DNA of 6,177 nucleotides from DHVE2 group archaeon. GTDB taxonomy: Archaea; Thermoplasmatota; Thermoplasmata; Thermoplasmatales; Aciduliprofundaceae. How positions within the stretch are numbered: the stretch's first letter is position 1; every line of letters starts with the position of its first letter. The translations under genes and the position numbers were made by a program. This document shows positions 1 through 5,855 of this stretch, piece by piece. Where the stretch lies: contig JALSPD010000183.1 of the NCBI GenBank assembly GCA_026986135.1, positions 1 through 6,177 on the forward strand, written 5' to 3'. Under the pieces are notes generated by a model. That model was not told the DNA's origin and made no database searches. It saw only the letters and a program-made list of their open reading frames with translations.

Positions 1-1380
1 AATGATGAAAATATAACACAACATGCCATAGAAATTGCAAAGAATGCTCTAAAAGTTATGAGAGAACTCTCCCATAACGAACTTGATTTTCTGAGAGATA
101 ATTTTGCAAGGGAATTAATCAGAAATGATATGCATGAGATGGTTAAAGAGCTTGCGTTCCCTGATGAGCAGCCAACCTTATATTACCATCTGGATATGCT
201 CTATCCAAAATTTAAAGAGGATTTTGATAATGGATGGCGAGAGTTCATTAAATTCTTGTGGATGTTTTCTAAAGTAGCAGATATGGATGATTGCAAATTT
301 ACTTCGCATATGTATGGATTGTTTGATAGGTGGTGGACGAATGAGATGTGCTTTAAAAAGTTAAATGAAATCTCATATGAAGACTATAAGGAACCCCCAG
401 AAGATCTTCAAATTTCCACCTCTGTTTATGGTGACTCCATACTCATAACTTTAAGCAAGGGAAATTTATATTTACGCCGGAGTTGGCCATTAAATGAAGA
501 TCTAAATTTTATAGTTAAATTTGTGGAAAGATTAATTGAGACAGATTTATATCATTTAGAAACTCCACATGAGATACTTCAAACAGCAAAGTTTCTCCTC
601 TCAAATCAATCCAATAAGGAAGTATCTAGGAAAATATTGGAGAAACTGCTTGAAGAAAGCCCAGAAACCATTCTTAACTATTTAAATTTATATGCAAAGG
701 CAGAATTTGATATCCTGGAAGACGTGTTGAAACCTGTAGTTAAAAGGATGATTGAAGAAGGGAAATGTAAGGAATTATGGACACATAATAACTTATGGGA
801 AGTAATTGTGAGAGCACTATTGCAGCAAAAAAATGAAAAGGAAGTGTTGAAAATTATAAAATCTGGGGAAATTAGAAAAATCCTCCTTGAATTGATAGAT
901 GACATAAATAATAAAAGGTGTAAATCCACTCTTTTTCACCTAATGGATGAGGGAGAGGATGAAAAATCACTTGTGGATTATCTAGTAAAAATTCTCATAG
1001 AGAGAGATCCGCATGACGCTGCAGAATTTGTTCTTCGGGAGGGAATAGTGTCTTATTATATATATAGTATTATTTATTCTCTCTTTGAATCTCCAACTGA
1101 CAAAAATCTAGCTATTGCTGATGAAATAATCAAAAAATATGGGATTGGAATATTTGGGCATGTGGATATCAAACCCTTGCTGTACTATAAAATAAACAAA
1201 TGCATAGAAGAAATCAAACATAGAAGTTCTATGACAAATGAAGGTGACTATAAGTGTTTCAAACAGATTATCAATTTCCTCAAAGATATGAAAAGAAAGT
1301 TGGGATTCAGGAAAGAAAAAATTATAATTGATATTGATATGGGAAGATTGATTACTTGGTCTGTTATTAAACAAAAGTAA
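1..1380 (+). CDS. Unrecognised helix-rich protein, 5' end outside the window
   Basis: I do not recognise this protein. The frame is open from base 1 to the TAA at 1378-1380 (459 codons). The first in-frame ATG (58) has no Shine-Dalgarno (SD) sequence before it, and the 19 codons upstream read like ordinary protein (NDENITQHAIEIAKNALKV), so the true start is probably upstream of the window. Residues counted from codon 1: a Trp/aromatic-rich part near 75-120 (WREFIKFLWMF, FDRWW), a short strand-like segment near 140-160, then mainly amphipathic charged helices to about 400. The later part resembles an alpha-solenoid (HEAT/ARM/TPR-like), though no repeat motif is clear. The C-terminus is basic (MKRKLGFRKEK). 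I see no signal peptide or membrane segment in the visible part. Hand counts of three sample lines give about 35-37% GC, below the tldD and tldE lines sampled. It is followed by a long gene-poor spacer, so context gives no function. Confidence 0.8.
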   Translation, partial: NDENITQHAIEIAKNALKVMRELSHNELDFLRDNFARELIRNDMHEMVKELAFPDEQPTLYYHLDMLYPKFKEDFDNGWREFIKFLWMFSKVADMDDCKFTSHMYGLFDRWWTNEMCFKKLNEISYEDYKEPPEDLQISTSVYGDSILITLSKGNLYLRRSWPLNEDLNFIVKFVERLIETDLYHLETPHEILQTAKFLLSNQSNKEVSRKILEKLLEESPETILNYLNLYAKAEFDILEDVLKPVVKRMIEEGKCKELWTHNNLWEVIVRALLQQKNEKEVLKIIKSGEIRKILLELIDDINNKRCKSTLFHLMDEGEDEKSLVDYLVKILIERDPHDAAEFVLREGIVSYYIYSIIYSLFESPTDKNLAIADEIIKKYGIGIFGHVDIKPLLYYKINKCIEEIKHRSSMTNEGDYKCFKQIINFLKDMKRKLGFRKEKIIIDIDMGRLITWSVIKQK

Positions 1381-1445
1381 TTCATCTTTAATAAAAGGCC
1401 ACAATTAAACAATACAAATTTCCTAATTTCCTATAATATTTCTCC
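1381..1445 (+). terminator. Possible pyrimidine-rich terminator after the orphan gene
   Basis: The DNA just after the stop codon has short T-rich tracts: TTCATCTTTA at 1381-1390, then the 8-bp unit AATTTCCT twice in tandem (1417-1424 and 1425-1432), then ATATTTCTCC. Archaeal termination often uses T-tracts without a hairpin. None of these tracts is longer than three T, so the call is weak. Confidence 0.25.
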
Positions 1446-1548
1446 AAAAATCAGAGGTTGTATCCAAAGTTAAAAGAGAAGATTAGTCCAAGCGATGCCC
1501 GCCAAATAATCGCTCCTAGCCAATTAAAGAAGGATAGTTCCTTCTATG

Positions 1549-1632
1549 AATCACCAGATGGATCCTCTCTGGAAAATATGCTGGCTGCACTTAGTATCTA
1601 GAGGAGAATAATCACCAGGATATATGGATCCT
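1549..1632. repeat. Interrupted 18-bp direct repeat
   Basis: AATCACCAG followed directly by ATGGATCCT (1549-1566) recurs as AATCACCAG, five extra bases (GATAT), then ATGGATCCT (1610-1632). Both 9-bp halves match exactly and lie in the same order, 61 bp apart. The flanks do not match. Two exact 9-mers in register are unlikely by chance in a spacer this size, so this may be an old duplication or the remains of a mobile or regulatory repeat. Confidence 0.6.
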
Positions 1633-1665
1633 ACCCCAAAGACGTAAATCATTATCATAACTAGA

Positions 1666-1692
1666 CAAAACTATGACAACCTCAAAACTATG
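1666..1692. repeat. 10-bp direct repeat, 17-bp period
   Basis: CAAAACTATG occurs at 1666-1675 and again at 1683-1692. The intervening bases are ACAACCT. It is short and AT-rich, so it could be slippage or chance. I see no third copy. Confidence 0.45.
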
Positions 1693-1951
1693 CATATTAT
1701 GAGTATCCAACAATACCATCTATATACCATAAGAGATATTGTACCTGTCATCAGCCACATATCAAGAGATACTTTCTTCCAAAGAATATAAGTTAAAGTA
1801 TATAAATAATGCTGATAAAGATGAGCTTGCATCGCCTCGATAATACTCTAGATCATTATAGAATTAAATCAGAAATATAAGAAACAGTTTCCTCCATTAA
1901 ATTTTAGAAATTACACGAATAATTTGCCTCACAGACAATTGTTTTTAGGTT

Positions 1952-1968
1952 TGCCTTCTTAAAAGGCA
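1952..1968. repeat. Small inverted repeat (hairpin)
   Basis: TGCCTT at 1952-1957 and AAGGCA at 1963-1968 form a perfect 6-bp stem with a 5-base loop. A T-run (GTTTTTAGG) precedes it on the plus strand and TTT follows at the other side. It is not placed directly behind any gene, so a terminator role is uncertain. Confidence 0.35.
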
Positions 1969-2132
1969 TTTCTAATAAGCAAGAATATAATGTGTGAAAC
2001 CGTCTTTATTTCAATCAAGCACTCTCTCATAATTTAAGACTTAACTTAATCACCACCGCTCTTCATTCAGTCATCCTTCAGAGTAGCTATGCCATTATCA
2101 TAGAAGTATCATCCTTAGATAAAAAGATAGAG

Positions 2133-2153
2133 AGGTAAAAATACCTGAGGTAT
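2133..2153. repeat. Overlapping inverted repeats AGGTA/TACCT
   Basis: The order is AGGTA (2133-2137), AAAA, TACCT (2142-2146), G, AGGTAT (2148-2153). The middle arm can pair with either neighbour, although the right-hand pairing leaves only a one-base gap and is better seen as a near-palindrome. It lies about 85 bp beyond the tRNA 3' end, past its T-tracts. No function is evident. Confidence 0.35.
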
Positions 2154-2164
2154 CCAACCTACCC

Positions 2165-2226
2165 AAAAATATCATCCAAAAATCCTCAAAAATGAAGAGA
2201 GCAAATCGCAAACAAAGCCTTAAAAA
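2165..2226 (-). terminator. Staggered oligo-T terminator of tRNA-Leu
   Basis: Reading the minus strand downstream of the tRNA, there are four runs of five T, at plus-strand positions 2226-2222, 2192-2188, 2182-2178 and 2169-2165. No strong hairpin accompanies them. Archaeal RNA polymerase commonly stops at such runs, so the first is the likely main site about 10 bases past the tRNA and the other three are back-ups. Function is inferred from position and sequence. Confidence 0.6.
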
Positions 2227-2235
2227 CCGAATGGA

Positions 2236-2320
2236 TGCGGGGGCTGGGATTTGAACCCAGGAACCCCTACGGGACTGGCCCCTCAAGCCAGCGCCTTTGG
2301 CCAAGCTCGACAACCCCCGC
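2236..2320 (-). tRNA. tRNA-Leu (anticodon GAG)
   Basis: The minus strand folds as a complete 85-nt type II cloverleaf without an intron. The acceptor stem is GCGGGGG/CCCCCGC (2320-2314 with 2243-2237) with discriminator A at 2236. The D arm has a 3-bp stem (GUC/GGC) and the G18-G19 pair in its loop. The anticodon stem CUGGC/GCCAG encloses UUGAGGG, giving anticodon GAG, which reads CUC and CUU leucine codons. The variable arm pairs UCCC with GGGG around GUA. The T arm is CUGGG-UUCAAAU-CCCAG. The long variable arm and discriminator A are typical of leucine tRNAs. CCA is not encoded directly after A73, so it must be added enzymatically. It is transcribed away from tldD. Confidence 0.96.
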
Positions 2321-2341
2321 CTCAGGAGGATTATGGAGAAC

Positions 2342-2360
2342 TTATTAATTTATCTTTCGC
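2342..2360 (-). promoter_or_regulatory. Archaeal TATA/BRE promoter of tRNA-Leu
   Basis: On the minus strand the bases read GCGAAAGATAAATTAATAA. The purine-rich GCGAAAG resembles a BRE (TFB site) and ATAAATTAA resembles a TATA box. The box is centred about 28 bp before the first tRNA base, which suits a transcription start within a few bases of position 2320. Confidence 0.65.
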
Positions 2361-2386
2361 TCTTTCATCCATATGGGTTGCACAAA

Positions 2387-2400
2387 ATGTTAAATAACTT
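2387..2400 (+). promoter_or_regulatory. Probable TATA box for the tldD gene cluster
   Basis: The sequence AATGTTAAATAACT contains a TATA-like TTAAATAA about 38 bp before the tldD ATG. A start about 25 bp downstream would fall near 2417-2420 and give a leader of roughly 12-15 bases that still holds the SD. The alternative is the AT-rich element at 2342-2354 working in both directions. Confidence 0.4.
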
Positions 2401-2420
2401 CCCGCAATACTACATCAAAA

Positions 2421-2428
2421 GAGGTGAT
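2421..2428 (+). promoter_or_regulatory. Ribosome binding site of tldD
   Basis: GAGGTGAT is an exact complement of the usual archaeal 16S rRNA 3' end. It ends three bases before the ATG at 2432 and fixes that start over later in-frame Met codons such as residue 11. Confidence 0.85.
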
Positions 2429-2431
2429 TAA

Positions 2432-3850
2432 ATGGAAGACCTCATAGAATTTGCGGTTGATATGGCACTTAAAAAAGGTGCAAAATATTCTGAGGCAAGA
2501 TATCATAAGAAGGCGGGTATAGATTTTTCATTGAAAAATGGAGAACTTCAGGGTGTAGAGGTTATAAACTCTGAAGGGATAGGAATAAGAGTGCTTGCAG
2601 ATGGTGCCTTGGGATTTGCCTCAACCAATATCCTTACAAAAGAGAGTATCGCTAATGCTGTGGAGGTGGCGGTTAAACTTGCAAAAAACTCATCCAAATT
2701 AAGGAAGGCCCCGATTGAATTCTCAGAGGAAACATTTCATAGAGTTTCTTATGAAGTGATACCAAAGAAAGATTTTTCAGGTTTAAATATGGAGGATAAG
2801 ATGGACTATTTAAGAAGGATTGAGGAGGATGTGCTTGCATCTGGAGTTAATGTACCCATGCGTTTTATAGCATATACTGACTGGGTAGAGGAGCGACTTT
2901 TCTCCAACTCAGAGGGCGCATGGATATTGAGTAAGATACCCTATGTGAACATAATGTACAATCTGGTTGTCTATGAAAACAACCAGATGGAGCAAGCACC
3001 GTTTATTAGCACTGCCTTCACAGGTGGGCTTGAGAACATAGATATGGCAAAACCATGGGATCGTGCTGTAGAGGATGCAAAAGTACTAAAGAATCTTATT
3101 ACCCATGGAAAATCAGCCCCGGAGGGTACTGTGGATGTGATCATCTCCCCTGAGGTTGCAGGTATAGCTGTTCATGAAAGCGTTGGACATCCATATGAAT
3201 CAGACAGGATATATGGGAGGGAGGCTGCTCAGGCAGGAGAGAGTTTTGTAAAACCGGACATGCTTGGTGAGAGAATAGGCAGCGATGCTGTAACTGTAAT
3301 TGAAGACCCCACACTACCCAATAGCTGGGGGTTCTACCTTTATGATGATGAAGGTGTTAAAGCACGTCCCCGATATCTTATAAGAGATGGAATCATCAAC
3401 GAGTTCCTTTTAAACAGGGAGTATGCGTATAAACTTGGAACTGTCTCCAATGCTGCAGCCAGAGCGGTTAACTACGATCGCGAACCCATAGTGCGAATGG
3501 CAAACACATATCTTGCCCCGGGGGATCATTCATTTGAGGAGCTAATAGAGGATATAAAGATAGGCGTCTATATAAAAAGCTTCAACGAATGGAACATAGA
3601 TGACAGACGATTTCAGCAAAGATACATTGGAAGAGAGGCGTATCTGATTGAGAATGGGGAAATAAAAAATCCTGTAAAGAGGCCCATCCTGGAGATCACC
3701 ACCCGCGGACTATGGAGCAGTGTGGATGCTGTAGGAAAAGATATTGAATTCTACCCGGGAACATGCGGTAAGGGAGAACCTATGCAGGGAGTCCCAGTAT
3801 GGATGGGCGGTGCCCATGCAAGATTGAGAAACATAATGCTGAGGAGGTGA
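2432..3850 (+). CDS. tldD: TldD, catalytic subunit of the TldD/TldE metalloprotease
   Basis: This is a 472-residue TldD-family zinc peptidase, a normal family length. The diagnostic HExxxH motif is HESVGH at residues 248-253, followed by PYESDRIYG. C445 in GTCGKGEP is the likely third zinc ligand, as in the characterised bacterial protein. The N-terminal domain (about 1-110) carries the typical NGELQGVEV and GIGIRVLADGALGFAS segments. Other family features are DDEGVKARPRYLIRDG near 305-320 and the W-M-G-G-A end near 457-461. No signal peptide or membrane segment is seen, so it should be cytosolic. In Escherichia coli TldD and TldE form a heterodimer that cleaves unfolded or modified peptides such as the microcin B17 precursor and the antitoxin CcdA. 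The archaeal substrate is not evident here. tldE follows after 5 bp, so co-transcription and heterodimer formation are expected. Confidence 0.95.
   Translation: MEDLIEFAVDMALKKGAKYSEARYHKKAGIDFSLKNGELQGVEVINSEGIGIRVLADGALGFASTNILTKESIANAVEVAVKLAKNSSKLRKAPIEFSEETFHRVSYEVIPKKDFSGLNMEDKMDYLRRIEEDVLASGVNVPMRFIAYTDWVEERLFSNSEGAWILSKIPYVNIMYNLVVYENNQMEQAPFISTAFTGGLENIDMAKPWDRAVEDAKVLKNLITHGKSAPEGTVDVIISPEVAGIAVHESVGHPYESDRIYGREAAQAGESFVKPDMLGERIGSDAVTVIEDPTLPNSWGFYLYDDEGVKARPRYLIRDGIINEFLLNREYAYKLGTVSNAAARAVNYDREPIVRMANTYLAPGDHSFEELIEDIKIGVYIKSFNEWNIDDRRFQQRYIGREAYLIENGEIKNPVKRPILEITTRGLWSSVDAVGKDIEFYPGTCGKGEPMQGVPVWMGGAHARLRNIMLRR
3843..3850 (+). promoter_or_regulatory. Ribosome binding site of tldE overlapping the tldD stop
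   Basis: GGAGGTGA is a strong SD whose last three bases are the tldD stop codon TGA (3848-3850). The tldE ATG at 3856 is five bases further on. Ribosomes finishing tldD would end on this site, which favours coupled, balanced synthesis of the two subunits. Confidence 0.85.
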
Positions 3851-3855
3851 ATTGA

Positions 3856-5166
3856 ATGCATGACATTAACCAGAAAATTCTGAAAATGGCTAAAAAAATG
3901 GGGTTCGGGGACATAGTTATACTTTCCAACGAAAATGAGCGAAAGCAGGTCAGGTTTGCGAATGGTGAAATAACAATATCCAAAGAGTGGTTTGAGAGAA
4001 AAACTGAAATCTTTGTGGAAAGAGATAAAAAACTTGCAGGTACCACAATTACGAATTACGATACTCACCACATTGAAAATGTACTCAAAAACCTTTACCG
4101 CCTCACGGAGAATATGGAAAAAAGGGAGGATTACTACGGAATTGCAGAAGGACCATTTAAATATGAAGAGATTGAGGAAGTATACGATTCAAAGATCATT
4201 GATGCAGATCCAGTAGACTTCATTGAAAGTGCCATAAATGCAACTGGTCTAGAAAGGGTTGCAGGGGTTCTTTATGTGGATCACCCAAAAATCTTTCTGG
4301 ACACAAGCAACGATGTTGAATGTTACGATGAAGGAACAGGGATTGAGATAAGCATAAGGGCGTTCAAGGATGATCTTGCAAGTGGCCATGCAACACACTC
4401 ATCACGGGTATTATCAAAGTTTAAACCTGAAAAAGCTGGAGAGAAAGCAGGGATGATTGCAAAGATGGTTGAATCACCTACTACAGGAGAGGCTGGAAAA
4501 TATGATGTAATATTTGACCCTCTGGCCATGGGTAATCTCCTCTCAATGGTGGGGATGTTCACGTCGGTAATGGCTGTGGAGGCGGGGTTTAGCTTCCTAC
4601 TTAACAAATTAGGAAAAAAGGTTGCAGATGGGAGTTTTACCCTCAGAGATATAGGTAATCTTCCAAATGGATACGGAACAAGAAAATTTGACGATGAGGG
4701 AGTACCCACAAGAAACACAAAAATAATTGAAAACGGAATTCTCAAAACCTATCTTCTCAACTACAGCTATTCAAAGAAGTACAACCTTGAAAATACTGCC
4801 AACGCAGGCGTGGCAATGCCCAGACCATGGAACCTGTATGTTGACCCTGGAGATTACAGTGAGGTAGAGATATTTGATGTGCCCCGAGCAATATACGTTA
4901 CCAACATATGGTACACAAGATTCCAGAATTATGTCTCGGGTGATTTCTCAACAATACCACGAGACGGAATATTCCTCGTTGAGAATGGAGAGATAAAAAA
5001 AGCAATTAAAAACATAAGAATTAGCGACAATGTTCTGCGGATGCTGATGAACGTGGATGCCATAGGAAAACATCTTGAGCAGATTCACTGGTGGGAAGCA
5101 GAGGTGCCTGTGCATGTGCCATACATAAGGATAAGGGATGTGGGTATCACAAAAGCAACAAAGTAA
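3856..5166 (+). CDS. tldE: TldE (PmbA family), non-catalytic partner of TldD
   Basis: This is a 436-residue protein of the TldD/PmbA superfamily. It shares the overall layout with its neighbour: an N-terminal VRFANGEITISKE segment (32-44), FDDEGVPTRNTKIIENG (278-294), and a C-terminal VENGEIKKAI segment followed by NVDAIGKHLE. Where TldD has HExxxH, this protein reads FDPLAMGNLLSMVG (220-233) with no zinc-binding His or Glu. Its C-terminus also lacks the TldD Cys motif. It is therefore assigned as TldE, the subunit that completes the heterodimer and helps form the substrate channel without binding zinc; this role is known from E. coli. No signal peptide or membrane segment is seen. Its SD overlaps the tldD stop. 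I use tldE; the synonym is pmbA. Confidence 0.93.
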   Translation: MHDINQKILKMAKKMGFGDIVILSNENERKQVRFANGEITISKEWFERKTEIFVERDKKLAGTTITNYDTHHIENVLKNLYRLTENMEKREDYYGIAEGPFKYEEIEEVYDSKIIDADPVDFIESAINATGLERVAGVLYVDHPKIFLDTSNDVECYDEGTGIEISIRAFKDDLASGHATHSSRVLSKFKPEKAGEKAGMIAKMVESPTTGEAGKYDVIFDPLAMGNLLSMVGMFTSVMAVEAGFSFLLNKLGKKVADGSFTLRDIGNLPNGYGTRKFDDEGVPTRNTKIIENGILKTYLLNYSYSKKYNLENTANAGVAMPRPWNLYVDPGDYSEVEIFDVPRAIYVTNIWYTRFQNYVSGDFSTIPRDGIFLVENGEIKKAIKNIRISDNVLRMLMNVDAIGKHLEQIHWWEAEVPVHVPYIRIRDVGITKATK

Positions 5167-5178
5167 TATTTTAATATC
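5156..5178 (+). promoter_or_regulatory. Candidate leaderless promoter of pyrH
   Basis: TAATATTTTAATAT at 5164-5177 is a strong TATA-like element centred near 5171, beginning within the tldE stop codon. The purine-rich bases before it (CAACAAAG, 5156-5163) could be a BRE. Its centre is about 27 bp before the pyrH ATG at 5199, so transcription would start at or within a base or two of that A. The bases between (CCACCCCATCCCATCATCC) contain no SD, as expected of a leaderless mRNA. Confidence 0.6.
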
Positions 5179-5198
5179 TCCACCCCATCCCATCATCC

Positions 5199-5855
5199 AT
5201 GGTTGTTATCTCACTCGGGGGATCCATAGTTGCTGGGGAAAGTACAGATGTGGAGTATATAAAGAGATTCAGAAAGTTTATGGATGATGTTCCCGATAAA
5301 CTCTTTGTGGTTGTAGGTGGTGGAAACACAGCAAGAAGATACATTGAAACTGCAAAATCCCTTGGATACAATGAATATCTGCTTGACAGAATTGGAATTG
5401 AAAGCACCAGGCTAAATGCCATGCTCCTCATAACATCCAAAACAGCCCCCAAAATTCCAAAAACAGTGGATGAATCCATCATGCTCTCCAAAATCTACAA
5501 AAATGTGGTGATGGGAGGTACAGAACCTGGACATACAACGGATGGTGTGGCACTGCTACTCGCTGAAAGAGCAGGCGAAAAATACGTTGTAAATATGACC
5601 TCTGTGGGTGGCATTTATGATAAAGACCCAAAAACGCACAGTGATGCAAAGATAATAAGGGAAATGAGCTACGAGAGGGCAAAGAGTATAATCACAGGAA
5701 AGAGAATGGATGCTGGACTTAATGTTCCCATTGATTTACTGGCATTAAAGATAGCCGAGAGAAGCAACATAAAGATCTACGTTATCGGAAAGGATCTTGA
5801 AAATCTAATGAGGGTGATAAAAGGTGAGGATTTCAAGGGAACTGTTATTGGATGA
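5199..5855 (+). CDS. pyrH: UMP kinase (uridylate kinase), archaeal type
   Basis: UMP kinase phosphorylates UMP to UDP with ATP, an essential step in pyrimidine nucleotide synthesis in the cytosol. The 218 residues fit the short archaeal form (about 225) and the amino-acid-kinase fold. Visible motifs are LGGS (6-9) at the N-terminal phosphate site, VVVGGGNTARRYI (37-49), DRIGIESTRLNAMLL (63-77), the UMP/phosphate loop MGGTEPGHTTDG (105-116), the nucleotide-binding region NMTSVGGIYDKDPK (132-145) and VIGKD (195-199). The bacterial enzyme is usually longer, near 240. It starts 32 bp after tldE without an SD; the TATA-like element at about -27 suggests a separate leaderless transcript, while read-through from tldDE is also possible. 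The next gene overlaps its 3' end. Confidence 0.95.
   Translation: MVVISLGGSIVAGESTDVEYIKRFRKFMDDVPDKLFVVVGGGNTARRYIETAKSLGYNEYLLDRIGIESTRLNAMLLITSKTAPKIPKTVDESIMLSKIYKNVVMGGTEPGHTTDGVALLLAERAGEKYVVNMTSVGGIYDKDPKTHSDAKIIREMSYERAKSIITGKRMDAGLNVPIDLLALKIAERSNIKIYVIGKDLENLMRVIKGEDFKGTVIG
5811..5818 (+). promoter_or_regulatory. Internal ribosome binding site for the DUF2085 gene
   Basis: AGGGTGAT lies inside the end of pyrH and ends five bases before a GTG at 5824 in the next gene's frame. The match to the 16S 3' end and the spacing support GTG 5824 as the start. The later TTG at 5848 has only a weak purine stretch (AAGGGAA) ahead of it. Confidence 0.6.

Larger units (their letters stand above)
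1381..2235. other. 855-bp gene-poor, decayed-looking spacer
   Basis: No frame on either strand gives a convincing start, SD and uninterrupted coding run. One sampled line (1681-1740) is about 28% GC with more C than G on the plus strand (12 to 5). Two frames have fewer stops than expected. On the plus strand, 1437-1793 has three internal stops. On the minus strand, 1863-1615 has two internal stops and includes a 35-codon piece starting at ATG 1719. Both are short and unconvincing but could be remnants of dead genes. Small direct and inverted repeats are listed separately. The right end, 2165-2226, carries the T-tracts that probably terminate the tRNA transcript. I see no tRNA, rRNA or CRISPR array in it. 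Confidence 0.6.

Noticed and set aside
58..60. ATG at 58 as the start of the orphan gene
   Set aside because: The frame is open to the window edge with protein-like sequence before it, and there is no SD ahead of this ATG.
1437..1793. Plus-strand frame with only three stops, including a 54-codon open piece (1437-1598)
   Set aside because: No start codon or SD, and the translation downstream is rich in Tyr, His and Pro as expected of AT-rich non-coding DNA. The minus-strand frame is a competing reading, so neither is annotated as a gene.
1959..2030. 23-codon minus-strand open frame from ATG 2030
   Set aside because: It has no SD at a usable distance; the nearest GGTGAT on that strand is about 18 bases away. 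It is too short to support.
2040..2125. Possible C/D box small RNA on the minus strand (GGATGATA... CTGA... ATGACTGA)
   Set aside because: The boxes do not match the RUGAUGA consensus and the spacing does not fit a standard C-D'-C'-D arrangement.
2098..2313. 71-codon minus-strand open frame across the tRNA
   Set aside because: Most of its N-terminal part is the tRNA-Leu gene itself, and the rest is the T-tract terminator read as Phe/Leu codons.
3751..4071. Minus-strand open frames beneath the tldD/tldE junction
   Set aside because: They are shadows of the two well-supported plus-strand genes and have no family resemblance.
4323..4745. 140-codon minus-strand open frame within tldE
   Set aside because: It lies wholly inside the conserved tldE coding sequence and its Pro/Ser-rich translation is typical of an antisense shadow.
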